Source: Kribbella sp. NBC_00382 | GTDB lineage: Bacteria; Actinomycetota; Actinomycetes; Propionibacteriales; Kribbellaceae | Assembly: GCF_036067295.1 (NCBI RefSeq) | Contig: NZ_CP107954.1 | Coordinates: forward strand, 8,422,923 to 8,486,922 | DNA length: 64,000 bases | Direction: 5' to 3' | Part shown: positions 33,598 to 42,496 of the stretch, piece after piece | How the letters are laid out: every line of letters begins with the position of its first letter | How positions within the stretch are numbered: position 1 is the first letter of the stretch | Position numbers and translations under genes: made by a program | The notes under the pieces: generated by a model | The model's database searches: none | What the model saw: the letters and a program-made list of their open reading frames with translations, nothing else | What the model was told of the DNA's origin: nothing

Positions 33598-34539
33598 TTA
33601 AGAGGAAGACAGGGCCCTCGGGTGGGAGGTGGCGTACACCTCGCGGAGTTTGTCGACGGTGACGAGTGTGTAGACCTGCGTGGTGGTGACGGACGCGTGT
33701 CCGAGCAGCTCCTGCACCACCCGTACGTCGGCGCCGCCGTCCAGCAGATGCGTGGCGAACGAGTGGCGCAACGTGTGCGGCGAGATGTCCTTGGCGATCC
33801 CGGCCCGCTCCGCTGCGCGACGCAGTACGGTCCAAGCGCTCTGCCGCGACAGGCGACCGCCGCGGGCGTTGAGGAAGAGGGCATGTGAGCCTCGCCCCCG
33901 CTGCACGAGGTCAGGCCGGCCACGGACCTGGTACGCCGAGATCGCATCGCGCGCGTAGCGGCCTACCGGAACGACGCGCTCCTTGCTCCCCTTGCCCCGC
34001 AGGAGCACTGTGCCCGTCTCCAGGTCGACCTCGTCCACGTCCAGCCCGACAGCTTCCGAGATGCGCGCGCCGGTCCCGTACAGGAACTCCAGCAGCGCAG
34101 CATCCCGAGTAGCCAGTACTGCGGGCTCCGCCTCCGCCCCTGCTGCAGCAGCAAGGATCCGAGTCACCTCATCCACGGACAGTGCCTTGGGCAACCGCTG
34201 TGGAGGAGCAGGTGGCTTCACTGCAGCCGCAGGGTCGACAGTGGTCAGCCCCTCACGCAGCAGGAACTTGTGGAAGCCACGGACGGCCACGACTGTCCGC
34301 CCCGCACTAGATGCGGTCAGTGGCGGGTCGTCGGCGTCTCCCTCGCGCAGGCGCATCAGGAACTCGCCGATGACGGCCTCGGAGATCCGGCCGAAGCTGT
34401 CGATCTCCACGCCGGCCAGGTAGGCGTCGTACCGGCGCAGGTCGCGGCGGTACGACGCCAGGGTGTTGGCGGCCAGCCCGCGCTCGACCGTCAGATGGTC
34501 GAGGTAGGAGCTGACCGCACGGGTGATCTCCCGGCTCAG
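33598..34539 (-). CDS. xerD: Tyrosine recombinase XerD, probable CTG start
   Basis: XerD works with XerC at dif to resolve chromosome dimers. The first ordinary start in frame (GTG 34410) would cut off half of the SAM-like N-terminal domain. Upstream the frame stays open and reads SREITRAVSSYLDHLTVERG, classic XerD, back to a CTG at 34539. This CTG overlaps the ald stop as CTGA and has GAGG seven bases upstream. From there it is 313 residues, with Arg159 (GARISEA), Lys183 (GKGSKER), His255/Arg258 (HTLRHSF), His281 (LLGHAS) and Tyr290 (TQVYTLV). Confidence 0.92.
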   Translation of the reverse strand: MSREITRAVSSYLDHLTVERGLAANTLASYRRDLRRYDAYLAGVEIDSFGRISEAVIGEFLMRLREGDADDPPLTASSAGRTVVAVRGFHKFLLREGLTTVDPAAAVKPPAPPQRLPKALSVDEVTRILAAAAGAEAEPAVLATRDAALLEFLYGTGARISEAVGLDVDEVDLETGTVLLRGKGSKERVVPVGRYARDAISAYQVRGRPDLVQRGRGSHALFLNARGGRLSRQSAWTVLRRAAERAGIAKDISPHTLRHSFATHLLDGGADVRVVQELLGHASVTTTQVYTLVTVDKLREVYATSHPRALSSS

Positions 34540-35651
34540 ACGAGCACCTCGTCGAGCTTCAGCTGCGGCAGGTCGTGCGCGTCGGCGACCGGGCCGTAGG
34601 TGACGTGGCCGGCATGCGTGTTCAGGCCGAGCGCCAGCGGGTGGTCCTGCTTCAGCGCCTCGCGCCAGCCCAGGTTCGCCAGGTCCACGGCGTACGGGAG
34701 CGTCACGTTGGTGAGCGCGTACGTCGAGGTGTTCGGCACCGCGCCCGGCATGTTCGCCACGCAGTAGAACAGCGAGTTGTGCACCTTGTAGACCGGGTCC
34801 TCGTGCGTGGTCGGGTGCGAGTCCTCGAAGCAGCCGCCCTGGTCGATCGCGATGTCGACGAGAACGCTGCCCGGCTTCATCCGCGAGACCAGCTCGTTGC
34901 TGACCAGCTTCGGCGCCTTCGCCCCGGTGACCAGCACGGCGCCGATCACGAGGTCGGCCTGGAGCACCGCCTTCTCGATCTCGAACGCGTTCGATGCGAC
35001 CGTCCGCAGGTGGCCCTGGTAGGTGCGGTCGGCGTCGCGCAGCCGGGCGATGTTGCGGTCGAACAGCTGGACCTCGGCCTGCATGCCGAGCGCGATCGCC
35101 GCAGCGTTCATGCCCGCGACACCCGCGCCGATGATGACGACCCGGGCCGAGTGCACGCCGGAGACGCCGCCCATGAGGACGCCGCGGCCGCCGCCGTTGG
35201 CCATCAGGTGGTACGAGCCGGCCTGCGGCGCCAACCGGCCCGCTACCTCACTCATCGGGGCCAGCAGCGGCAGTGAGCCGTCCGGGAGCTGGACCGTCTC
35301 GTAAGCGATCGCGGTGGTGCCGGACTCGAGCAGCGCGGCCGTGGTCTCGCGGCTGGCGGCCAGGTGCAGGTAGGTGAACAGCACCTGCTCCTTGCGCATC
35401 CGGTGGTACTCCTCGGCCACCGGCTCCTTGACCTTCAGCACCAGCTCGGCCTCGCCCCAGACCTCGTCGGCGGTGGGGACGATCCGGGCGCCCGCCGCGA
35501 CGAACTCTTCATCGGGGAGCAGCGAACCGGTACCGGCCCCCTGCTCGATCAGAACCTCGTGCCCGTTGCGCACGAACTCGTGCACCCCGGCCGGGGTGAT
35601 GGCCACCCGGTATTCGTGGTTCTTGACTTCCTTCGGTACTCCGACCTTCAC
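34536..35651 (-). CDS. ald: Alanine dehydrogenase
   Basis: This NAD-dependent enzyme interconverts L-alanine with pyruvate and ammonia. From the GTG at 35651 (KVGVPKEVKNHEYRVAITP) it has 371 residues, the family's exact size. Conserved parts are the substrate lysine region LKVKEPVAEEY, catalytic His97 in FTYLHLAAS, the NAD loop IGAGVAGMNAA and the catalytic Asp in VDIAIDQGGCFE. A longer frame upstream has no family sequence. Its stop overlaps the proposed xerD start. Ald genes are often controlled by AldR of the Lrp family; no such gene is visible here. Confidence 0.96.
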   Translation of the reverse strand: MKVGVPKEVKNHEYRVAITPAGVHEFVRNGHEVLIEQGAGTGSLLPDEEFVAAGARIVPTADEVWGEAELVLKVKEPVAEEYHRMRKEQVLFTYLHLAASRETTAALLESGTTAIAYETVQLPDGSLPLLAPMSEVAGRLAPQAGSYHLMANGGGRGVLMGGVSGVHSARVVIIGAGVAGMNAAAIALGMQAEVQLFDRNIARLRDADRTYQGHLRTVASNAFEIEKAVLQADLVIGAVLVTGAKAPKLVSNELVSRMKPGSVLVDIAIDQGGCFEDSHPTTHEDPVYKVHNSLFYCVANMPGAVPNTSTYALTNVTLPYAVDLANLGWREALKQDHPLALGLNTHAGHVTYGPVADAHDLPQLKLDEVLV

Positions 35652-36092
35652 AACTTGCCCTTCTTCCGTATCCAGGTGACGACTCAGGGGATTACGTCCG
35701 AGTCGCCGGCGACCCACCTCGCTGTGGTCCGCGGCCCGGGCGTTTCGAGGGGTTGGGAACGCCAGGTCGCTGCCGAGTGTAAGCCTGCCGGGTTCATACC
35801 AGCCGACCGGATGGTCTTGCTCACGGCCGACGCGCAGGAACACCGCGTGGCAGTCCGGTTAATCTTTACCGCGCTCTTTCACATCGGCCATTTCTTAACC
35901 CGTTCAGCTACTTTCCGGTACCCCTTCGGGAAACGCCGGAAGGTTGACCACTGAATGAAATCGGGGCGGCCGGGATTGCGTCCTACCTCTACGCTTGGAC
36001 CTGCCATCGTTGCCAGGTGAGGAGATCCAGGCTGGAACGACGGTCCGCCCGCTGTCGCCTGTGTTGAGACGTACTGACGAGAGGAGCACGAC
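35652..36092. other. 441-bp divergent promoter region of ald and the F420 oxidoreductase
   Basis: I see no gene. An A/T-richer patch (35858-35915) may hold promoters. TTCCGG at 35913-35918 is mirrored by CCGGAA at 35936-35941 around CCCTTCGGG, a weak dyad. GAGGAG just before 36093 is the ribosome site of the rightward gene. Confidence 0.5.
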
Positions 36093-36923
36093 GTGGCGGT
36101 CGATCTGGGACGGTTCGGGGTCTGGCACCAAGCGCACAAGTGGGGGCCCGAGCTTGCCGCCGGGGTTGAGCAGGCGGGCTACGGCACGCTCTGGCTCGGT
36201 GGCTCCCCGACGGAGGACCTGCGGGACGCCGAGGTGCTGCTCGCCTCCACCACCAACGCGGTGGTCGGCACCAGCATCGTGAACATGTGGAAGGCCGACC
36301 CCGCCGTACTGGCCGAGTCCTACCACCGGCTCGAAAGCGAGCACCCCGACCGGTTCCTGCTGGGCGTCGGGATCGGGCACCGGGAGCACACCGGCAACTA
36401 CAAGACGCCGTACGAGACGATCGTCGACTACCTGGACGCGCTCGACGACGGCAAGGTCCCGGTGGACCGGCGAGTGCTGGCAGCCCTCGGCCCGCGCGTA
36501 CTGAAGCTGTCTGCCGAGCGGAGCGCCGGTGCGGTCCCCTACCTGACCACTTCCGAGCACACCCGGCAGGCCCGGGAGACGCTCGGTGCCGGGGTACTGC
36601 TCGCGCCGGAGCAGAAGGTGGTGCTGGAGACCGACGACGACCTCGCCCGGGCCGTCGCCCGCGACTACCTGGCGACCTACCTCAAGCTGAGCAACTACAC
36701 GAGCAACCTGAAGCGGCTCGGCTTCAGCGACCACGACTTCGCCGACGGCGGCAGTGACGACCTGGTCGACGCCCTGGTGCTGCATGGGACCGCGGTGGAG
36801 GTCGCCGAGGGTCTCAAGGCGCACCTGGACGCCGGAGCCGACCAGGTCGTCGTACAGCAACTGGGCAAGGAAGGCCCCGACCTGCTGCCTGGCTACGAGG
36901 CGCTGGCGACCGTACTGGTCTAA
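36093..36923 (+). CDS. F420-dependent LLM-class oxidoreductase (TIGR03620-like)
   Basis: The 276-residue protein is a luciferase-like TIM barrel. It opens VDLGRFGVWHQAHKWGPELA and has the strand motif GYGTLWLGGSP, FLLGVGIGHREHTGNY and a C-terminal AHLDAGADQVVVQQLG. These match the actinobacterial F420-linked TIGR03620 subgroup. It probably moves hydride between F420 and an unknown small molecule. The start is GTG at 36093 after GAGGAG. It converges with, and overlaps by four bases, the DUF985 gene. Confidence 0.88.
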   Translation: MAVDLGRFGVWHQAHKWGPELAAGVEQAGYGTLWLGGSPTEDLRDAEVLLASTTNAVVGTSIVNMWKADPAVLAESYHRLESEHPDRFLLGVGIGHREHTGNYKTPYETIVDYLDALDDGKVPVDRRVLAALGPRVLKLSAERSAGAVPYLTTSEHTRQARETLGAGVLLAPEQKVVLETDDDLARAVARDYLATYLKLSNYTSNLKRLGFSDHDFADGGSDDLVDALVLHGTAVEVAEGLKAHLDAGADQVVVQQLGKEGPDLLPGYEALATVLV

Positions 36924-37357
36924 CGCAGGGTGAAGTCGGCGAAGTCGAAGCCGGGCGACACGATGCAGGAGACCAGTACGGGCTGATCGCCTGCCGGTCG
37001 CGCAGCCTGCCAAGCACCCGCCGGTACTACGGCCTGCGGGTGCTGGCCGGCTTTCACGTCTGGGCCGAGCGTGATCGGATCAGGCTCACCAGGGTCGTCA
37101 CCGGTACCACCGAGGTCGAGGGTCAGCGGTCCACCGCTGTGCCAGAGCCAGATCTCGGCCGACCGCACCCGGTGCCAGCGCGACTCCTCCCCCGGCGCCA
37201 GCAGGAAGTAGATGGCCGTGGCACTGGCCCGCTCCCCGTCGTACCCGTCGGGCTGGAAGGACACCTCCGAGCGCCACGTCTCCCGGAACCACCCACCCTC
37301 CGGATGCCGCTCCAACCCCAGTACTTCAGCCAGCTCTGGCTGCTCATCAAGTGACAT
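36920..37357 (-). CDS. DUF985 cupin-fold protein
   Basis: The 145-residue protein belongs to the DUF985/Cupin_5 family: GLERHPEGGWFRETWRS, ATAIYFLLAPGEESRWHRV, EIWLWHSGGPLTL and VSPGFDFADFTL. Relatives are small double-stranded beta-barrels, some proposed to be sugar-linked or epimerase-like, but no activity is established. ATG at 37357 is preferred over an upstream ATG at 37381. Its start is 22 bases from the divergent HIT-like gene. Confidence 0.88.
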   Translation of the reverse strand: MSLDEQPELAEVLGLERHPEGGWFRETWRSEVSFQPDGYDGERASATAIYFLLAPGEESRWHRVRSAEIWLWHSGGPLTLDLGGTGDDPGEPDPITLGPDVKAGQHPQAVVPAGAWQAARPAGDQPVLVSCIVSPGFDFADFTLR

Positions 37358-37379
37358 GCTCCGACCGTAGCCTTCGGGC

Positions 37380-37988
37380 ATGAACGAGTACCCGAGCGAC
37401 TACCACCGCAGGCTCCCGTATGGCGAACGCATGTCAGCCGATCCCGTGCTGGGCGGACCGTTCTTCCCCTTCGAGGGCGACCTCCAGGTCGTCCCACTGG
37501 CCGAGCCGGTACTACCTGAGCCACCCCGCGCAGGCGAGCCCGAGGCCGGGCCCTGTCCGACCTGCGTCGACCCGGAGAAGGATGCGATCTGGGCCGACCA
37601 GCAGTGGGTGCTGAAGGCCATCCAGCCCAGCGGACTGCCGATGGTCGCCCTGATGGTGCCCCGCGAGCACTTCCGCCTGGACGAGCTGCCTGCCGAACTG
37701 ACGGCGACCCTCGGCCCGATGATCCAGCGCACCGCAGGAGCCATCCGCCGGATCCCCGGAGTCGGCCGTACCCACTTCAATCGCTGGGGCGACGGCAGCG
37801 AGCACTTCCACATCTGGTTCCTGGCCAGGCCGCTCGGCATGATGCAACTGCGCGGCGCGATGATCGCGGCCTGGGACGACCTGCTGCCGTCGATCCCGGA
37901 CGACGAGTTCCTCGCCAACGCCCGCACGGTGGCGGCCGCGCTCGCCGAAACCTCCGGCGAACCTCTCGGGAAAGGCCTCGGCGAATGA
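37380..37988 (+). CDS. HIT-like domain protein
   Basis: The 202-residue protein has a Cys-x-x-Cys near residue 57 (GPCPTCVDP) and a HIT-like core: VALMVPREHFRLDEL, then FNRWGDGSEHFHIWFLARPL, where HFHIW stands for the H-x-H-x-H triad with one His replaced. Members usually cleave dinucleoside polyphosphates or nucleotidyl bonds; the incomplete triad makes activity uncertain. The last base pairs overlap the start of a broken VOC gene as ATGA, so the two were once coupled. Confidence 0.75.
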   Translation: MNEYPSDYHRRLPYGERMSADPVLGGPFFPFEGDLQVVPLAEPVLPEPPRAGEPEAGPCPTCVDPEKDAIWADQQWVLKAIQPSGLPMVALMVPREHFRLDELPAELTATLGPMIQRTAGAIRRIPGVGRTHFNRWGDGSEHFHIWFLARPLGMMQLRGAMIAAWDDLLPSIPDDEFLANARTVAAALAETSGEPLGKGLGE

Positions 37989-38147
37989 TCAACGGAGCGC
38001 ACGTCATCATCTACAGCCGGGATGCCGAGGCCGACCGCGCCTTCCTGCGCGACGTGCTCGGCTACCCGCACGTCGACGCCGGACACGGCTGGCTGATCAA
38101 ATCTCGGGCTCTACCAGCCGCATCACCAGCCTGCCTACGACCTCTGA
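37985..38147 (+). pseudogene. VOC/glyoxalase-like gene with internal deletion
   Basis: The ATG at 37985 starts a typical VOC N-terminus (INGAHVIIYSRDAEADRAFL, then RDVLGYPHVDAGHGWLI) of about 38 residues; then the family sequence stops. From 38106 a different frame encodes GLYQPHHQPAYDL and a TGA at 38147, which looks like a VOC C-terminus. Some 60 codons between these parts are missing and the frame has changed, so this is an internal deletion. The frame read straight from 37985 ends at 38158 with no homology in its tail. Confidence 0.65.
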
Positions 38148-38281
38148 GGCAGCGGTAGCGCTCCGGGGTCGCGGAGTTGCGGATCGTGGGTGATCCCTTG
38201 ACGGTGGTCGGTGGCTCGGGTATTTCTTGCTGACAACGATGTCACGCCGCCCGTGAATCGACGTCGAAGGTGGGGAACCCC

Positions 38282-41200
38282 TTGAAGAAGTCCGCCCTGC
38301 GCCGCCGCGCGTCCGTAGTACTGGCTGGGTCTTTGATCGCAGCCGTCTCGCTGACAACCTCAGCACTCGCCGGGCCCAGTCCGGCGCCACCAAGTCCAAG
38401 TGGGAAGGCCTGGCCGACCACTGCCACACCGGACACCACTCCGCCCGGCCTGCGCGCCACCCCGCAAGCCACCGGCACGTCGCGGATCACCACCAGTTCA
38501 GTGGACCCGACAGACCATGTCGACCCGCTCATCGGCACGACCAACGCGGGCAACGTCTTCCCTGGCGCAGTGACTCCGCAGGGGATGTTCTCCTTCAGCC
38601 CGGAGACGAGCAGGGGCAACGCGTACCGCACCGCAGCGCCCGGTGGTTACCTGTACTCCGCCACGAAGATCCGCGGCTTCAGCCTGACCCACATGTCGGG
38701 TACAGGCTGCGCCGGCGGCTCCGGCGACATCCCGATCCTCCCGTACGCCGGTGAGGTCACCACCTCTCCCCAGGCAGACGCAACCGACGCCACCTACGCC
38801 AGCACGTTCTCCCACGCCAATGAGGTGGCCAAGCCCGGCTACTACAAGGTGGGACTCGACTCCGGCGTCACCACCGAGCTAGCGGCTACTCCACGCACCG
38901 GCTCGGCCAAGTTCACCTTCCCGGCCGACAAGGCCTCGTCCCTGCTCTTCCGGACCTCCAACTCCGAGGTGGGCAGCAGTGACGCCCAGATCTCGATCGA
39001 CCCGGCCACCCGGACCATCACCGGCTCGGTGACCGCCGGCAACTTCTGCGGCTACCTGGCCTCGGTCGGCCGTCGCAGCTACTACACGCTGCACTTCGTT
39101 GCCCAGTTCGACCAGCCCTTCGCCAAGACGGGCACCTGGAAGGACACCACCGTCACCCCGGGCAGCACGAGCGCCCAGGGCGGTACGACGTACGGGCCGG
39201 ACGGCTGGATGCCCGCCAACAAGGGCTCCGGCGGATACGTCGGCTTCGACGCCAAGACGGTCAACATGCGCATCGGCATCTCCTACGTGAGCCAGGAGAA
39301 CGCGCAGGCCAACCTGACAACGGAGAACCCGACCGGCACGTCGCTGGAGACCACTGCGGCCAAGGCGAAGCAGGCCTGGCGCGACCAGCTCAACAAGATC
39401 CAGGTCGACGGCGGAACGCCCGCAGCGCGCACCACCTTCTACACCGCGCTGTACCACGCACTGCTGCACCCGAACCTGTTCAGCGACGTCAACGGCGAGT
39501 ACTGGGGCTTCGACCAGAAGAAGCACCGCGTCAAGGGAGTACAGGAAGCGCAGTACGCGACCTTCTCCGGTTGGGACGTCTACCGGTCGCAGGTCCAGCT
39601 ACTGACACTCATTGAGCCCCGCAAGGCTGGAGACATCGCCCAGTCGTTGCTCAACCAGGCCGACCAGAACGGCGGCATCTGGGACCGCTGGACCCACGCC
39701 TCGGGCAGTACCGCCGTCATGACCGGCGACCCGGCCGCACCAGCAGTGGCAGGCATCTACGCGTTCGGCGGTACCAACTTCGATGCCCGTGACGCCCTGA
39801 AGTCACTGGTGAAGGCTGCGACCGTACCGACCGCCAAGGACCTCAGCTCCGCGGGCAAGCCGGTCATGTCGATCGGCCAGCGCCCGTCGCTCGACAAGTA
39901 CCTGGCCCTGCACTACATCCCCACCAAGTCGAACGCGTGGGGTGGCGCCGTCGAGACGCTCGAGGACACCACCGCGGACTTCGCGATCGCGCAGCTGGCG
40001 TTGAAGACCAACGACAGCAAGACCTATGACCAGTTCCTCAAGCGGTCGCAGTACTGGCAGAACGTCTTCAACCCGGAGAACGGCGGCTACATCCAGAACC
40101 GGGACGAGAACGGCGCCTGGCCGGGCTTCGAGCCGGCGACGCAGGACGGGTTCGCCGAGGGCAGCAGCGCGCAGTACACGTGGATGATCCCGCACAACCG
40201 TGCCGGGCTGTTCGACGCGATGGGCGGCCAGGCGAAGGCGAGCCAGCGGCTGGACGCGTTCTTCAAGGACCCGAACGGCAACTGGGCTCTGACGCACTCG
40301 GGCGACCTGCATGCAGAGATGGACAACGAGCCGTCGATCAACACGCCCTGGATCTACAACTACACAGGCCAGCCGTACAAGACGCAGGAGACGCTGCGGC
40401 AGGCCATGACGCAGCTGTGGAACACCACCACCGGCGGCATCCCCGGCAACGACGACCTCGGCGCCATGTCGTCCTGGTACGTGTGGACCGCGCTCGGCCT
40501 CTACCCCGACGTCCCGAGCCGTGCGGACCTGCAGGTCGGCGCACCGACCTTCACGCACGCGATCATCCACCGCGACCACGGCAAGTCGATCGAGATCACC
40601 GCACCCGAGGCGCCGGCGCAGTACGTCCAGAGCCTGAGCGTGAACGGCCAGAACTCGAGCAAGGCGTGGCTGGACGAGGACTTCGTCAAGCACGGCGGCA
40701 CGCTCGACTTCCACCTCGGTACTACGCCCAACACCTCGTGGGGTAGCGCAGCCAAGGACGCACCGCGCTCCTGGCGGACCGGGGAGATCCCGTTCCAGAC
40801 CTCTACCGACACCAGTCGGGTAGTAGTCGCTCCTGGCACCACTAGCGACCCAGTGGCCATCCAGGCGCACCGGCTCAACGGAAACGCGACCAGCGTCAAG
40901 TACACCGTGACAACGCCAGCCGGACTCACCGCGTCACCTGCAAGTGGCACATTCACGGTGGACCCAGCCAGTGGCGTAGGCAGTGCACCAGTGACCATCT
41001 CGGCAGCCGCCGGTACTCCGGACGGCCGCTACTCGGTCACTGTGGCCCTTCAGGCAGCAGACGGCACAGCCCTCCCCCGGCTGGGCTTCACCGTCGTTGT
41101 GGGCGAGCCGAACTCCTTCTCCGTACTCCGGGAAGGTGTAGCGGCCTCCGATGACGCAGGCGACCACAACGAGGCCGACTACGACGGTGGTGGCGTCAGC

Positions 41201-41677
41201 TACTCCCGGCAGGCTCTCGCTGCGGCAGGACTCGCCCCTGGCGCCACTGTCACCAAGGAAGGCCTGACGTTCACTTGGCCCGCAGTACCGGCTGGTGATC
41301 CCGACAACGTGCCTGCGGACGGGCAACTGCTCAATCTGAACCTCCCCGCGAGTGCTACCAAGCTGTCCTTCGTCGGCAGCGCGGTGAACGGCAACCAGCA
41401 GACGACCGCCACGCTGACGTACTCCGACGGCAGCACCGGACCGATCGACCTGTCGTTCAGCGACTGGACCCTCGGTGGCGGCGGCGACACGATCCACTTC
41501 GGCAACCTGATCGTCGCGACCACGCCGTACCGGAACGAGGCAGGCGGCGGCAAGGACAATGTCACCACGCACATCTTCGCTACCGCGCCGTTCACCTTCC
41601 CGGCGGGCAAGACACCGGTTAGCGTGACGCTGCCGAAGAACCGCGACCTGCGGATCTTCACGCTGGCCACCGGCTGA
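38282..41677 (+). CDS. Secreted GH92 alpha-mannosidase-like glycosidase
   Basis: The protein has about 1131 residues from the TTG at 38282 (a GTG at 38270 is also possible) and a signal peptide ending TTSALA. The GH92 signature is clear: VDPLIGTTNAGNVFPGAVTP, HMSGTGC and, late in the catalytic domain, GIPGNDDLGAMSSWYVWTA. GH92 enzymes are calcium-dependent exo-alpha-mannosidases on N-glycans or yeast mannan. After about residue 840 come an NEW3-like beta domain and a second beta module that may bind sugar. It is followed 28 bases later by a secreted cyclophilin. Confidence 0.92.
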   Translation: MKKSALRRRASVVLAGSLIAAVSLTTSALAGPSPAPPSPSGKAWPTTATPDTTPPGLRATPQATGTSRITTSSVDPTDHVDPLIGTTNAGNVFPGAVTPQGMFSFSPETSRGNAYRTAAPGGYLYSATKIRGFSLTHMSGTGCAGGSGDIPILPYAGEVTTSPQADATDATYASTFSHANEVAKPGYYKVGLDSGVTTELAATPRTGSAKFTFPADKASSLLFRTSNSEVGSSDAQISIDPATRTITGSVTAGNFCGYLASVGRRSYYTLHFVAQFDQPFAKTGTWKDTTVTPGSTSAQGGTTYGPDGWMPANKGSGGYVGFDAKTVNMRIGISYVSQENAQANLTTENPTGTSLETTAAKAKQAWRDQLNKIQVDGGTPAARTTFYTALYHALLHPNLFSDVNGEYWGFDQKKHRVKGVQEAQYATFSGWDVYRSQVQLLTLIEPRKAGDIAQSLLNQADQNGGIWDRWTHASGSTAVMTGDPAAPAVAGIYAFGGTNFDARDALKSLVKAATVPTAKDLSSAGKPVMSIGQRPSLDKYLALHYIPTKSNAWGGAVETLEDTTADFAIAQLALKTNDSKTYDQFLKRSQYWQNVFNPENGGYIQNRDENGAWPGFEPATQDGFAEGSSAQYTWMIPHNRAGLFDAMGGQAKASQRLDAFFKDPNGNWALTHSGDLHAEMDNEPSINTPWIYNYTGQPYKTQETLRQAMTQLWNTTTGGIPGNDDLGAMSSWYVWTALGLYPDVPSRADLQVGAPTFTHAIIHRDHGKSIEITAPEAPAQYVQSLSVNGQNSSKAWLDEDFVKHGGTLDFHLGTTPNTSWGSAAKDAPRSWRTGEIPFQTSTDTSRVVVAPGTTSDPVAIQAHRLNGNATSVKYTVTTPAGLTASPASGTFTVDPASGVGSAPVTISAAAGTPDGRYSVTVALQAADGTALPRLGFTVVVGEPNSFSVLREGVAASDDAGDHNEADYDGGGVSYSRQALAAAGLAPGATVTKEGLTFTWPAVPAGDPDNVPADGQLLNLNLPASATKLSFVGSAVNGNQQTTATLTYSDGSTGPIDLSFSDWTLGGGGDTIHFGNLIVATTPYRNEAGGGKDNVTTHIFATAPFTFPAGKTPVSVTLPKNRDLRIFTLATG

Positions 41678-41705
41678 TCCCGAACGCCCTGAAGGAGAAC
41701 GATCG

Positions 41706-42449
41706 ATGAGAGCCACCAGAATCATGGCTTGCGCGGCGCTGACCGTCGCAGGCCTGGTAGCACCAGCCGGTACTGCGCTGGCTTCGCCCGCGACGGTTCA
41801 GGCCGCCGCACCGGTGAAGACCACCAGCGGTCCCTGCGGGTACACCTCGACGCCGGACGACCCGTCGCCGCGGCCGGTGTCGCTGCCGCCGGACCCCAAG
41901 CACACGCCGGACAAGGGCATCGTCAAGGTGCTGCTGGCCACCAACCAGGGGCCGATGCTGCTGTCGCTGGACCGGGCCAAGGCGCCCTGTACGGTGCAGA
42001 GCTTCCTGCACCTGGCCAAGAGCCGCTTCTACGACTTCACCACCTGCCACCGGCTGACCCTCTACGACACCCTCAAGGTGCTCCAGTGCGGCGACCCGAC
42101 CGGTACCGGTGAGCGCGGCCCGGGCTACTCGTACAAGGACGAGCTCCCGACCGACCTGCCGAACTGGCCGGGCGACACCACGGGTACCCGCAAGGTCTAC
42201 GCCCGCGGCACCCTGGCGATGGCCAACGCCGGCCCGAACACCAACGGAAGCCAGTTCTTCCTGGTCTTCGCCGACTCCCGCCTGCGCCCCGACTACACCG
42301 TCTTCGGCTCAGTAGACCGCCTCGGCCTCAAGGCCCTGGACCGGGTAGCCGCAGCCGGCGTCAAGCCCACCCCGGAAGACCCGGCCCCGGTAGACGGCGC
42401 CCCCAACCGCAAGACCGACATCCTGCTGGCCCTCCGCTTGGGCTTCTGA
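41706..42449 (+). CDS. Secreted cyclophilin-type peptidyl-prolyl isomerase
   Basis: The 247-residue protein has a signal peptide (MRATRIMACAALTVAGLVAP) and a cyclophilin domain: FYDFTTCHRLT, LAMANAGPNTNGSQFFLVF and DYTVFGSVDRLGLKALD. The active-site Arg is present in CHRL and the Gln in GSQFF. It probably helps fold secreted proteins. GGAG sits before the ATG at 41706. It follows the GH92 gene by 28 bases and may be cotranscribed, perhaps to fold that large enzyme. Confidence 0.92.
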   Translation: MRATRIMACAALTVAGLVAPAGTALASPATVQAAAPVKTTSGPCGYTSTPDDPSPRPVSLPPDPKHTPDKGIVKVLLATNQGPMLLSLDRAKAPCTVQSFLHLAKSRFYDFTTCHRLTLYDTLKVLQCGDPTGTGERGPGYSYKDELPTDLPNWPGDTTGTRKVYARGTLAMANAGPNTNGSQFFLVFADSRLRPDYTVFGSVDRLGLKALDRVAAAGVKPTPEDPAPVDGAPNRKTDILLALRLGF

Positions 42450-42464
42450 CAGCAACCACTGAAT

Positions 42465-42493
42465 GCGGCCGCCGGGGCTCCCCCGGCGGCCGC
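42465..42493. terminator. Bidirectional terminator
   Basis: GCGGCCGCCGGGG at 42465-42477 pairs perfectly with CCCCGGCGGCCGC at 42481-42493 around a three-base loop. It lies between the convergent cyclophilin and reductase genes. Confidence 0.85.
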
Positions 42494-42496
42494 GTT

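Noticed and set aside
38102..38158. The tail of the VOC frame as a real C-terminus
   Set aside because: It has no VOC pattern, while another frame in the same bases encodes a VOC-like end.
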